Origin: Rheum nobile
Lineage: Eukaryota; Streptophyta; Magnoliopsida; Caryophyllales; Polygonaceae
Reading direction: 5' to 3'
DNA length: 64,000 bases
Assembly (NCBI GenBank): GCA_027886185.1
Contig: WOAB01000005.1
Location: 62,001 to 126,000 of the forward strand
The position numbers and the translations under genes were made by a program. This document shows, piece by piece, positions 26,196 to 37,177 of this stretch. The notes under the pieces are model-generated. The model made no database searches and was not told where the DNA came from. It saw nothing but the letters and a program-made list of their open reading frames with translations. How positions within the stretch are numbered: position 1 is the stretch's first letter; every line of letters begins with the position of its first letter.

Positions 26196-26212
26196 TGGCG
26201 CCCACCGTGGGG
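26196..26212 (+). other. G2 primer binding site
   Basis: TGGCGCCCACCGTGGGG lies 3 bases after the 5' LTR. This sequence is common next to LTRs of plant Gypsy elements; the priming tRNA is not determined here. Confidence 0.75.
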
Positions 26213-26247
26213 CAACTTGCCGATCATCCTTCTGAAACTTTCCAACT

Positions 26248-28497
26248 ATGACTATCGATCCTTCTACTGACAATCAAGAATCACGTCTCGAAGACGAAAC
26301 CCAAACTACAGAAAACCCAACCGAAAATCCTACTCCAACCCAGTTCCAAGAACTCTCTCAAAAAATGGCCGCCCTTCAAGAGGAACTAGCCCAACAACGT
26401 CAAAAAACTGAAGCCCTAGCCGTTTTGTCAACCCAATCCGAAGCCGAGATCGCGCAACTAACTCGTGAAAATGAGTCTCTTAAGTCGCAGGTACAATCAG
26501 GGGCTTCAGGATCTAGGAACGCGCCCGTCCACGGCGGCGTCCGAACACGCCTCGACATGGACAACATCGAGCCAACGCTTCTGAGCGTACGACGTCCTGG
26601 ACACACTGAGGGTACGTCTCGAACTCCTTTCGCTAGTCCATTTTCGACTAACCATGTCACCTTTTCCACACCGATCGAGTCTGTTGGGCCCCGAATCGAC
26701 GAACCACAGGTTGCCAATCCGCCAGATATCATGGCTCTTTTCCAGCAGACGCTCGACCGACATATGAAGACGATCGACGATCGCTTCAACATGCTCCCAG
26801 GAGTCCCGCAACCGATCGAGAGAGAAGCGTCCGGCGGATTCGAAGAATCCCCGTTCGTCGAAGAAATCGCAAGGGTCGAGATCCCCAAGAAGTTCCATCT
26901 CCCCAACATGGAGACGTTCGACGACACCACCGATCCAGATGACCATATCTCTCTCTATAAACAAAAACTAATGGCTGCATCTGTTTTAAGGGAGAGCCGC
27001 GAGGCCGTCATGTGCAAAAGCTTTGGCACAACCCTCGCGGGTCCCGCACTAACTTGGTTTATGCGTTTGCCTCAGGAAACGATCGCATCATTCGCGGATC
27101 TGGTCAACTCTTTTAAGAGTCAGTTCGCCAGCAGTCGGAAGCACGAGAAACAATCGAGTGACCTCTACCGAGTCACGCAAAGGTACAACGAACCCCTCCG
27201 GAATTATCTTAACAGGTACAACAAAGAGAAAGTGGGAATCCCCCACTGTGACGTCACAACGTCTATCGAAGCCTTTCGACAAGGCTTAGTCAAAGACAGC
27301 AATCTCTACGACGAGATTACGAAGTACCCATGCAAAAGCTTTGAAGATGTCCAGGCCAAAACTATGGCCGAGGTAAGATTGGAAGAGGACCGTGAGTCGC
27401 ATAAAGCCTTACGCGGACCCGATCCATCAAATCGAAAACATTCCTCCGACAACCGTCGAGACAGACGTCCACATCCCTATTCTCGTACTCGAAACGACCC
27501 AAATCAGGTAAACTCTTTCCAAGACAGGTCACAGGAATGGAGAGACGGTTCTGCGTTGCCTCCCAAGGTCCAATATTATAACTTCAATGTTTCCGTGTCG
27601 GAGCTCGTCAAGAGTTTCGACAAGTATGGAAAAGACATAAGATGGCCCCGAAAGAGCGACCGACCGGATATCAAGAAGGACACGAGTCGATGGTGCGAAT
27701 TCCACGGCGACCACGGTCATTCGACCGACGAGTGCATCGCCCTGCGAAAGGAGGTTGCTAGGCTGCTCTCACAGGGGCTCCTATGCGACATCATCTCAGA
27801 ACGGGCAAAAGCCACCATGGAACGCCGAGATCAGGTAAAACAGAACAAACCCCCATCTCATGTCCATACAAAAGTTGTCAATACCATTTCAGGTGGGTCC
27901 GACATATGTGGGAACACATACTCCGCGGCCAAGCGACACGCCAAGGAAAGCAAAGGCGACAAGCCCGAGGCATCGGAACTCAAACCAAGGAGGGCATCTA
28001 ACCTTCCGACGGTCACATTCGACGAGTCCGACTCCGACGGGTCGGATGGTCACCACGACGGTCTGGTAATCTCTTTGTCCATTGGAAATTGCTTAATACG
28101 GAGAATACTAATCGATACAGGGAGCTCGACAAATCTCTTGACCCTTGATGCTCTTAAAGAAATGGGTTTGACTGAGAACGACCTAATCAAGAAGTCGACC
28201 CCACTGGTTGGGTTCAACGGCGAGGTTAAGCATACGACTGGTGAAATCATTCTAACCACATACGCTGGAGGAGTCAACCAACAGGTGAAATTCTTAGTCT
28301 TAGACTGTCCGTCTCCCTATAATTGTATTCTTGGCAGGCCGTGGATACACGCTATGAAGGCAGTACCTTCAACATATCATCAAGTTATCAAATTCCCCAC
28401 TGAATGGGGAGTCCAAGAAATCAAAGGAGATCAAAAGACCGCAAAGGAATGCTACGTCGCTTCCATGAAGAACGCGGTCGAACGCAAGACCGCGTAG
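26248..28497 (+). CDS. G2 gag-protease polyprotein
   Basis: 749 codons without interruption. An N-terminal coiled-coil-like stretch (residues ~30-90, LSQKMAALQEELAQQRQK) is followed by a retrotransposon gag domain from ~210 (EIPKKFHLPNMETF, ALTWFMRLP). A Tat-type zinc knuckle lies at ~483 (CEFHGDHGHSTDEC). An aspartic protease carries its catalytic D-T-G at residues 623-625 (LIDTGSSTNLL) with the later ILGRPWIH. The ORF ends in a TAG that is in frame with the RT ORF. It looks intact and could still supply particle protein and protease. Confidence 0.92.
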   Translation: MTIDPSTDNQESRLEDETQTTENPTENPTPTQFQELSQKMAALQEELAQQRQKTEALAVLSTQSEAEIAQLTRENESLKSQVQSGASGSRNAPVHGGVRTRLDMDNIEPTLLSVRRPGHTEGTSRTPFASPFSTNHVTFSTPIESVGPRIDEPQVANPPDIMALFQQTLDRHMKTIDDRFNMLPGVPQPIEREASGGFEESPFVEEIARVEIPKKFHLPNMETFDDTTDPDDHISLYKQKLMAASVLRESREAVMCKSFGTTLAGPALTWFMRLPQETIASFADLVNSFKSQFASSRKHEKQSSDLYRVTQRYNEPLRNYLNRYNKEKVGIPHCDVTTSIEAFRQGLVKDSNLYDEITKYPCKSFEDVQAKTMAEVRLEEDRESHKALRGPDPSNRKHSSDNRRDRRPHPYSRTRNDPNQVNSFQDRSQEWRDGSALPPKVQYYNFNVSVSELVKSFDKYGKDIRWPRKSDRPDIKKDTSRWCEFHGDHGHSTDECIALRKEVARLLSQGLLCDIISERAKATMERRDQVKQNKPPSHVHTKVVNTISGGSDICGNTYSAAKRHAKESKGDKPEASELKPRRASNLPTVTFDESDSDGSDGHHDGLVISLSIGNCLIRRILIDTGSSTNLLTLDALKEMGLTENDLIKKSTPLVGFNGEVKHTTGEIILTTYAGGVNQQVKFLVLDCPSPYNCILGRPWIHAMKAVPSTYHQVIKFPTEWGVQEIKGDQKTAKECYVASMKNAVERKTA

Positions 28498-28542
28498 CAA
28501 ACACAGAGCGGCGAAGGACCTAGTCGGTACGTCGAACCAGAA

Positions 28543-29900
28543 ATGGAAAAACTCGACGAGATCACACTAGACCCTTCAAATCCAAACCAAACGGTAAGGG
28601 TCGGGTCGGACTTGGACGACTCGACCAGAAAACAACTCCTTGACTTTCTCAAGGCCAATGCCGACTGTTTCGCATGGTCGCATGAGGATATGGTCGGAAT
28701 ATCTCCAAATGTTATTACTCATAAATTAAATGTGGATCCATCTCATCCCCCTGTCAAGCAAAAACGCAGGAAGTTCGCTCCCGAGCGGAACAAGATAGTA
28801 GACGACGAAGTCAGAAGCTTATTGGAAACAAGAAAAATCAGAGAGGTCCACTATCCTGAATGGCTAGCCAACGTGGTCGTAGTCCAGAAGAAGAATGGCA
28901 AATGGAGAGTCTGCATCGACTTCACAGACCTCAACAAGGCTTGTCCCAAGGATTCGTTTCCTCTACCCCATATCGACGCCATGGTCGACGCCACCGCAGG
29001 GCACAAAATGCTCACTTTCATGGATGCTTTCAGCGGCTACAATCAGATCCTCATGGATCCCGACGATCAAGAAAAAACAGCGTTCATCACCAGTCAAGGT
29101 ATCTATTGTTACAAAGTAATGCCCTTTGGTCTAAAAAATACAGGGGCTACGTATCAACGACTAGTCAACAAAATGTTCAAAGACCAAATCGGAGACACGA
29201 TGAAAGTCTACATAGACGACATGTTGGTCAAATCCAAAAAGAAAGAAGATCACATAGACCACCTACGCGACAACTTTGAGGTGCTCAAAAGGTACAACAT
29301 GAAACTAAACCCTACTAAATGCTCCTTTGGAGTGTCGTCAGGGAAGTTCTTAGGTTACATGGTGACACAAAGAGGAGTAGAAGCCAACCTAGAACAGATC
29401 AAGACTCTCATCAACCTCCGATCCCCCCGATGTGTCAAAGACGTACAAAAGCTCACAGGTCGGATAGCAGCTCTGAACAGATTCATCTCCAAATCATCCG
29501 ACAAGTACAAACCCTTCCACGACCCACTCAAGAAGAACAAGTCCTTTCAATGGACGGAAGAACACGAAGCAGCGTTCCAGAACCTCAAAGAGTACCTGGC
29601 CAGTCCCATGTTACTGACCAAACCTAAAGGCGACGAGCCCTTATTTCTTTATCTTGCAGTTTCAGAGTCGGCCGTAAGCGTTGTACTGGTCAGAGAGGAG
29701 GATGGCAAACAATCGCCAATATACTACGTCAGTCGGACGCTATTATCAGCCGAAACGAGGTATTCGTCACTTGAAAAGCTCGTACTATCATTGGTAATGG
29801 CTTCAAATAAACTCAAACCATATTTTGAATCCCATACTATTACTGCTCGCACTAATCATCCCATGAAAGCTATGAAACGGGTACTATTGGCCAACAATGA
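28543..29900 (+). pseudogene. G2 reverse transcriptase and first part of RNase H
   Basis: RT signature blocks are intact: WRVCIDFTDLNKACPKDSFP, the YIDDML catalytic motif (residues 223-228), and LGYMVTQRG. The RNase H-like segment LFLYLAVSESAVSVVLV and YYVSRTLL follows. After the TNHPMKAMKRVLLANNE stretch the frame jumps directly into integrase sequence, so the rest of RNase H and the start of integrase are deleted. Same frame as gag-protease, separated by one TAG codon. The ORF track end at 30099 is out of frame with integrase and not real coding. Confidence 0.9.
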
Positions 29901-30862
29901 ACAAAGACGCCATGGAATACACCAAGAAGTGCGACGCCTGTCAGTGACACGCACCCGTCCATCGTCAGCCTTCAGAGCTCCTCCATCCGACCCTGGCTCC
30001 ATGGCCCTTTATGAGATGGGGAATGGACATTGTCGGAAATCTTCCTCCCGTGTCGGGTCAAAGAGTCTTTTTCCTTGCCATGACGGACTACTTCTCTAAA
30101 TGGATCGAAGCCGAGGCTTACAGAGAGGTAAAGGATCAACACGTCATTTCATTCATAAAACGCAATATCTTGTGCAGATTTGGCGTCCCATCAGAAATCG
30201 TGTGCGACAACGGTTCCTAGTTCATCAGTCATAAGACTAGAGCCTTCTGCGACCAATGGAACATCAAGTTGGTCACATCCACACCTCGGTATCCACAATC
30301 CAACGGACAAGCCGAATCCAGCAACAAGATCATTATCAACAACCTCAAGAAACGCCTCACTGGGGCTAAAGGCAAATGGGCAGACGAACTCCCACTTATT
30401 CTCTGGTCCGACAAGACTACTCAAAAGAACGCGACCGGGCAATCGCCTTTCTCTCTCGTCTACGGGAGTGAGGCGGTCATCCCGACTGAGTTACTGGTTC
30501 CGACTGCTCGCTGCAACCTTCAGACAATTGAACAAAACGACGTCGAACTAGCACATAATCTCGACACAGTGGACGAAATCAGAGAGAGAGCTCGAATCAG
30601 GATGGTCAGGTTCCAACAACAAGTCGCAAGGAGTTATAACAAGAACGTCCGAATCAAGGCATTTAAGGTCGGAGACTGGGTCCTAAGGAAGACATTCCAG
30701 AACACCAAGAACCCATCCGACGGAAAGCTAGCACCACAATGGGAAGGACCTTACTTGATCACCGAAGTGGTCGGACAAGGAGCGTATCAGTTAGAAGACA
30801 AAGACGGACAACCAATCCCGAGGAGTTGGAACGCAGCACATCTCAAGCTATACCATTTCTGA
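29901..30862 (+). pseudogene. G2 integrase, 5'-deleted with stops
   Basis: Starts in the second half of the HHCC zinc finger (KKCDACQ), then a TGA stop. The core follows: GMDIVGNLPP, TDYFSKWIEAEAY, CDNGS, and a TAG at 30218-30220 where CAG (Gln) is expected. Then PQSNGQAESSNKII and a C-terminal part (FKVGDWVLRK, GPYLITEVVGQGAYQL, HLKLYHF). The deletion junction is near 29900. The element cannot integrate on its own. Confidence 0.9.
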
Positions 30863-30889
30863 ACCGATAAGGTAAAAACATCACGCAAA

Positions 30890-31040
30890 ACTCTATACAT
30901 CGCATATACATTGCTACCTATCGCATGCTATCATATATACATTGCCATCTGTCACATATATATCGCATGCTATCGCATATACATTGCCATCCGTCGCATA
31001 CATATCGCATACCATCGCATATACATCGCTACTTTCTTTT
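30890..31040 (+). repeat. Short imperfect tandem repeats (TATCGCATATACATTGCCA-like)
   Basis: Six or so copies of a ~20-30 bp motif built on ATCGCATATACAT directly after the integrase. Downstream, to about 31735, the sequence is noncoding; a GCGACCC(A/G)CGATGG motif is repeated near 31566 and 31648. Confidence 0.6.
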
Positions 31041-31735
31041 ACATGTCATCATCTGACACTAAGCGAGGATTTCCTCCTTACAAAAACACAAATGCAGAAC
31101 AACATTTACATTGGACCCCGTCGTCCGCAAATGGACCCAGTCGTCCGCAAATGGATCCTGTCATCTGCATATAGCGCTTACATTACACGATCGATCGGAT
31201 TACGGGGAGATGACAACACAGGCACGTCGACACACCGCATGCCTTATACAAAACATAAGGTGCAACACCTTATTACATTCACGCAATTAAACATAAGGAA
31301 CAAACACCTTATTATATATTGCTTACCTCCCCGACATAATGTCATGACTAACACATACACAAACACATCGCAGGCCTGCTCTACATACATACACACGGTG
31401 AAACCCCACTCGACGGAGCACACGGGTGAAACCGACATACACGACATACTAAACGTCGTCGACAACTTCCTCGAAAGTTCAACGAACATGTACGAAACAA
31501 ACTAGCATGCAATTCTACATGTAAAAACGTATTTGCAGCAAAATAAAAAGCATTTTTATAAATACGCGACCCACGATGGCGGACGGGTTGCCAAACCACA
31601 TTGTCTGCCTACACATCTATAGGACTTCATCAAACAGAAATATTCTGCGACCCGCGATGGTGGACGGGTCGCCAAAACATACATTATCCAAAGGCACCAA
31701 ATGTCTAAACCCACACACAAGTGGGACAAACAAAG

Positions 31736-34700
31736 TCAAGCATCGGGAACAACAACGTTACCTTCGGCAGGGGCTGGCTCCAATGGGGCTATCTCGTCGG
31801 TCGGCTTAGCATCACTAGAATGAGTTTCGTCCTCATCGGCACCTTCATCCACAACCTCTTCTCCGACGCCGGCTAAGCAGAACAACTCCTGACCAGGATC
31901 GCCCTTTGGAAACATGGAGTCCAAAGTCTCCTTCTCCGCCTTCAGGTCCCAGAGCTCATGCTTGCCCTCGTTGAACTCTTCAATCATCTCGATGCGCGAT
32001 TTCACCGTGTAGAAGGCCCCAACGTCGCCAGCAATCTGACCGTCGGCAATCCGAGCCCGCTTCACTTCCTCCTCAATGCCTGCCCTGCACTCTTCAAACT
32101 CCCTCTGACATGCGACCAGCTCCCCTTGACAGCTCTTCAGCTCCCTGGTGAGACGACGCTCAGTCTCACGACAACGACTCTCTGCTCCCTCCAGCTTGGT
32201 CCTTAAAGAGGCAAGGTCGGACTCTGACCTAGCAGCCCTATCCTCAGCCTTGACAAGCATCGCCTGGATACCGGAGTAAGCTCCCAAGAAGTATTGAAAA
32301 GCCTGACAAAAAGGCATATGACAACACAAATACACGAATCAGAAAACACAGTCGAATAAAAGAAATACAAAAACGCACAAAACAAAGGGCAACACACCCT
32401 CCATGCGGAACTGCCCGCTTCACCAATGCAGTCCAAAGGGGAGACGTCCTTAACTTCCGACTTCAAAGTCGGGTCTTGAGCGCGAAAAAGATCAACGATC
32501 GACGGCCCTACGACACCGATATTGCCGACCCCTTCGGCGGTCGCACCTTTCTTCTTAGGGACGTCCTCCGCCTTGACATCATCAGGACGAGCGCTCGCTT
32601 TTCTCTTAGAGCCAGCTTTAACCGTAGTCGTCAGGTCAATCAGAGCCGGTTTGCTCGACGCTGTAATACCCCTCATTTTTTGGTAAGGAAATTTTTGGTA
32701 TTTTTGAGCTTTACTCGTATGAGTTATTGTTGCAAAATAATTGTATGAGATATTATTGCAAAATAATTATATAAGATATTATTGTAAAATATTTATATAA
32801 GATATTCGTGTAGGATAATTGTGGACTCAGGCGGGCACCAGTACCGGCACCGGCATCATGTAAGATGAGTGGGTGGCTTGGTAGCTGTGTTAGCTTGGCC
32901 TGAAGTGTCACAAATATATGCAGGATAATTATATAAAGTATTTGTGCAAGATATTTATATAAGATATTTGTGCACGGTATTTATATAAGATATTTGTGCA
33001 CGGTAATTGTGCGAGGTAATTGCTTGAGATGTTTGTGCTAGATGGTGTACGAATATATTTAACCCGAGATTAGGATTATTTGATCTCTTGATGAGATAGG
33101 ACAAACGGGTAAAAGTGTGAGTTTTGGCCGTGACCGTACCCGGCGCCAGGCGCCACCGCACCCGCGGCAAGGCCAGAAAACAGAGGCGGTCATCGTCTTC
33201 GCGTTGATTTTTCTGAAATTCTATCCTTTTGGCCACTTGGCCACTTGCTCTACTTGGCTCTTTGCCTTGTCCCCTTGCTCCCGGCCTGTCCCCTAGCTTG
33301 TCCCCTTGGTGGTGGCTCGAATCGGGGCTATAAAAGGAGGTGAAACCCGAAGCTCACTTCATCTTCTCCTCTGTTTTCCCCTGTTTTTCCTCCATTTTCG
33401 CTCGGTTTTGGGCTTGAATCGAGAGGCTTCATGGGTTGGAGAAGGTTGCCAAGGTGTTAGGTGAAGCTTAGAGGTGCTTTGTGATCAATTCGAATGCAAG
33501 ACGAAGCTTGGAATCGAGGTGGGTATTTTTCTCCCACCATGGCTGTGTTCTTGGAGCTGGCCACTGTTCGACCACCGCACCCGGTGCCAGGCCTCCACCG
33601 CACCCGCGGCAAGGCTGTCCGAGAAGGGTTGTTTTGGAGTTTTGGCTTGAGGGATTTTTACTCCAGATCTGTCCCCGTTTTGGACTCAGGGACCCGTTCT
33701 TAAGCTTTGTTTGAGCTCGTCTTTCCAGGCAAGTGGTTGTGAATTAATTTGAAATAATTAAAATCTGATATTATATTAGGTTGTATATCCTGCTAGAATC
33801 AACGCTAATATAAGAGATATGCTGTAATCATGTGACTTGAGATTTTGATGTGATTTGTGATATGTGGAACTGCTTGTGATGTGTTTGTGTGAATTATTGG
33901 TGAAGCCCTTGCTTAGTCTATTCATTAGACTAACTCTTGTATTTTTATATTTCTGTAACGTCATGGGGGTGTCGTCCGTCCGTTTCGGCACATGCAGATC
34001 CGAGGAGGCTAGAAGCGACTATGAGGATGGACGGTGTTTTGTTTTCGACAACTTGATTTGTCGTTTTGTATTTTAAAGATTTCCGCTGTTGCATTTCTGA
34101 TGTATTTGGGTCGTTTTTAGGAATCGTGTAATTCCGCGACCATGTGGTTTAATAAAAGTTATGATTTTAGTATTGTAACTATGTTTAAGACAGTTATGTC
34201 GTTGGAAAAGCCTGGGGTGACTTCGGGGTTTACGTCCGGGGTCATCGGTAGTAACGCTTTCAAATGGGGTTAAATTTGGGGGTGTTACAGACGCCGCCTT
34301 GGCTGCTGCTTTCCTTTGCTCAATCAAGCTTTTTCCCGACGCCACCCTCAGGTGAGCACTCGACCGACCACCAGGGGAACCTGACACGACAGGACAACAA
34401 AAAAGGAGAAATCTTAAAATACACGACAAAGTGAAAAACAATAAAAAGACTCCTAAAGCCGAAAGTCTACCTTTCGCACGAGATGAAGAAACATTCGACA
34501 TATCTTCTTGTGAGGCAGGAGTCGTCGCCAGCAAGTTGACGTTCACAAATTTCCTTTCAGACGCGGGAATCTCAAGCACAATCTTTGACAAGCCCTCTAA
34601 TCGGCTACTCACTTCTAGATCCTCTGGTTCGGGGACTACAAAAAAGAAAAGTTAAAGCAAGAGTTAAGACACACAAATACACGAAAGAAAAGACAAGTAC

Positions 34701-35299
34701 ATACTATCGACTCGCCACTCCGTCAACAAAAACGGACATTCTCCCTCCTTCTCCAGAGAAGAGCGTTCGACGAAAAAGAACTTTGACCCCCATCCGCGGT
34801 CGTTAACATCAGGGCTCTGCACCAAGGGCTTTCGACCAGGTCGGACACGCAACTGAACGCGATAGGAACTCTTCGATCCTATGAAGTAGTTGTACCACAG
34901 AGCGTCGAAGTCAAAATCAGCCCCAGTTTGAACATTCACAAGGTCTAAAACCCTAAGTACTCTCCACGCCTGAGGCATTACTTGACATGGCGCCAACGCC
35001 AACATAGCTAAGAAGTCCCTGACAAGGGAAAAAAAAGAAAACCTATGCCCTATTCTAAACGGGTAAGAGTAGAAGCAAACCCATCCCTCATAGCGAGCAT
35101 CGGCCCTCTCGTCTGGGTGAGGCAGCCTGGCAACCGTCTCCGGCGGAAAACCTCCGACTTGGAGCACCTGATCCAGTTCCGCCTGGGACATAGTGCTAAC
35201 CAACGCATCCGACTCCTTCAAAATAAAACGAGGAGGAGCTTTGCCTTCACGAGAATCGGAGAGAGTCTTCGACGACTCAGAAGCCTCGAGAGAAACCAT
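31736..35299 (-). CDS. G2 antisense spliced gene with a gypsy-type transposon domain (PF04195-like) and coiled coil
   Basis: A four-exon gene on the strand opposite to G2. Exons: 35299-34705, 34635-34471, 34380-34290 joined to 32656-32398 across solo LTR E, and 32302-31736. All borders are GT-AG, and phases give 558 codons and a TGA stop at 31736-31738. The N-terminal half (FPPETVARLPHPDERA, GWVCFYSYPFRIGHRF, LALAPCQVMPQAWRVL) resembles the Pfam 'putative gypsy type transposon' family. The last exon is a charged coiled coil (AEDRAARSESDLASLRTKLE) with an acidic tail. No stop or frameshift was seen apart from the LTR E insertion. Antisense ORFs between pol and the 3' LTR are known in Tat elements; their function is unknown. 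Confidence 0.75.
32662..34289 (+). mobile_element. Solo LTR E, inserted in exon 3 of the G2 antisense gene
   Basis: 1628 bp, TGTAATACCCCTCATTTT to GGGGGTGTTACA. A perfect 5-bp target-site duplication GACGC lies at 32657-32661 and 34290-34294. No internal region, so it was left by LTR-LTR recombination. Plus orientation follows from a TATAAAAGG box at 33329. Its start matches the LTR at 63614. Confidence 0.93.
33329..33337 (+). promoter_or_regulatory. LTR E TATA box
   Basis: TATAAAAGG, about 670 bp into the LTR. CCGC-rich clusters lie about 160-200 bases upstream (33130-33180) and about 230-280 downstream (33570-33615). Confidence 0.65.
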
Positions 35300-35606
35300 T
35301 TCGAGAATGGGAAAAGAGGAGAATCAGAGAGCTACGACTAAGAGAAATCAGAAAGCTATGGCAAGAGAAACCAAGAGGCTTACCAGAAACTTGCAAAGGA
35401 AGATGATGAAGAGTAATCGATTCCTTCTACTACGAATTTATGGAGGGAATTGAAGGCCTGCAGAGGCGTCGCATCATGCCTCGATCATGCACCACGTAGC
35501 CCTGAGCAAACGCGCCAAATTGGAAGGTGGAGATCGCGTCTAGAGAAGTTGCCACGGATTCCGGTCAACTTGCCTAAACCGTAAGCCCATAGCAACTTGG
35601 GGCTAT

Positions 35607-36280
35607 TGTTGGGCCTGGATTCTCCAGAGAAGATGGGTCAAATCGGTCGAGCCCAAGCCCATTGCCAATCGGAAGATCGAAGAAGAAAGCCCAGAGGATC
35701 CGACGAGACGTCTCTGGTCGAATGCCTTCTGACAGGATCACGAGGATCTCGCCAAACATTAAATGCCAGATCACGCAACGGCCACTGCCTTCAAACCACC
35801 ATAAACACAGAGATTTAATGGCGCAATCTTCACCATCACTCCGAGCATTGAAGATGGAATATTCGGCCGAAGCATAAACGGTCACCAGAGTAAAAGACTT
35901 ACCATATCAGGACGACGAGAAAGATAAGAAGAAGACTACACAATTACACACAGGGGGGGCGTTCAAAAAAAAAAAAAAACTCACCAGAATAGCACTCTCG
36001 CTCTCCACCTAGCTCTCTAACGGCTGCTTATGCTATATCCCTGCCGGTCGCCACTCACAAGTCGCCGGTCGAGTCCCACTCAATCTCTGGTTTTATTACG
36101 ATAAGTTGTATCACGATTCAGTCTGATTAAACACGACATCTAATAAAACCATCACGCTATTACATATTTATTTCTTTGTTTATCTATTGCTTGCTTGGTT
36201 TGGATTATTTTTTATCATTCGATCGACTAGTTACCCCGTCTAAGGCGATTTAGGTCGTCCGATCTTTTCGCCCCAAAACA
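35607..36280 (+). repeat. G2 3' LTR
   Basis: 674 bp. Differs from the 5' LTR by about 13 substitutions and small G and A homopolymer length changes; 12 of the 13 are transitions. The purine-rich stretch just before it (near 35594-35606) is the presumed PPT. Confidence 0.93.
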
Positions 36281-37177
36281 ATAACCAAACCTCAAATCGA
36301 TCTTGGAAAAGACTTTCGCTCCTTGCAGTTGATCCAAAAGATCATGTATCCTTGGCAAAGGATACTTATTCTTGATGGTGACCTTGTTCAACTCTGGATA
36401 GTCGATACAAAGCCTAAACGAACCATCCTTTTTCTTGACAAATAAGACATGAGTGCCCCAAGGCGATGCACTCGGCCTTATATATCATTTCTCGGGTAGC
36501 TTCTCAAGTTGTTTCTTCAACTCTTGCATCTCCGTTGGAGCCATCCGATACGGTGCTTTAGAAATCGGAGAGGTTCCAGGCTCTAGATCAATAGTGAACT
36601 CCACATCACGATTCGGGGGTAAACCGGGAATCTGGTCAGGAAACACATCCGGATACTCGCATATGACAGGAACATCATGAACTGAAGTCTCATCCTTCTT
36701 GGGTTTATCCAGATAGCACAGGTACCCGACACAACCTTGTCGAAGTAGCTTAAACGCGGACATTGCATTTATCAACTTCCCGTTATCAGCGTCATTACGA
36801 CCCTTGAATCTACATATAAACTGGCCCCCAGATGAAACTGTCACTGTCCTTGAGCTAAAATCGATTACCGCCCCGTGACGCGTCAGCTAGTCCATCCCGA
36901 GAATGATGTCGTATGGAGCCATGGCTATACAGATCAAGTCTGCTTCGAACTTCCGACCTTAAATGGAAATCGGAAATTCCGACAGTCGCTTGGTCCCTAC
37001 TAATTGCTCACCATTAGGAAGATTCACCACGAATGGTTTGCAAGATTCATTGCACTTCAACCCTAACTTACTCACATACTTCTCCGAAATAAAGGAATGA
37101 GTGGCACTAGAATCAAACAATATGCAAACTGATGTAGAGTGAAGGTATAGAGTACCTTGAGCAATTAGAGCGTTTGG
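36281..37177 (-). pseudogene. G1 protease and N-terminal half of RT
   Basis: Continues the gag frame. The protease reads LFDSSATHSFIS, where the family has DSG, so the catalytic triplet is altered. MAPYDIILGMD follows, with stops at 36959-36961 (TAA) and 36887-36889 (TAG, where Trp is expected). RT start: YPDVFPDQIPGLPP, MAPTEMQELKKQLE, then a TGA at 36485-36487 before YIRPSASPWGTHVLFVKKKD. It ends at the G2 insertion (TSD ATAAC), and the frame resumes at 25523. Confidence 0.88.

Larger units (their letters stand above)
25524..36280 (+). mobile_element. G2: Tat-like Ty3/Gypsy element inserted in the G1 RT
   Basis: LTRs 25524-26192 and 35607-36280 start TGTTGGG and end AAAACA. A perfect 5-bp target-site duplication ATAAC lies at 25519-25523 and 36281-36285. 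Order: LTR, PBS, gag-protease, RT, (deletion), integrase, long 3' region with an antisense gene, LTR. The LTRs differ at about 13 positions by eye count, mostly transitions, so the insertion is fairly recent. The antisense gene and dual-module gag-pol suggest the Tat lineage. Confidence 0.93.

Noticed and set aside
26400..26980. Long minus-strand ORFs opposite the G2 gag (26400-26930, 26506-26964)
   Set aside because: Shadows of the gag frame with no recognisable domain, unlike the antisense gene at 31736-35299.
35045..35453. Plus-strand ORFs opposite the first exon of the antisense gene
   Set aside because: Shadow frames with no recognisable domain.
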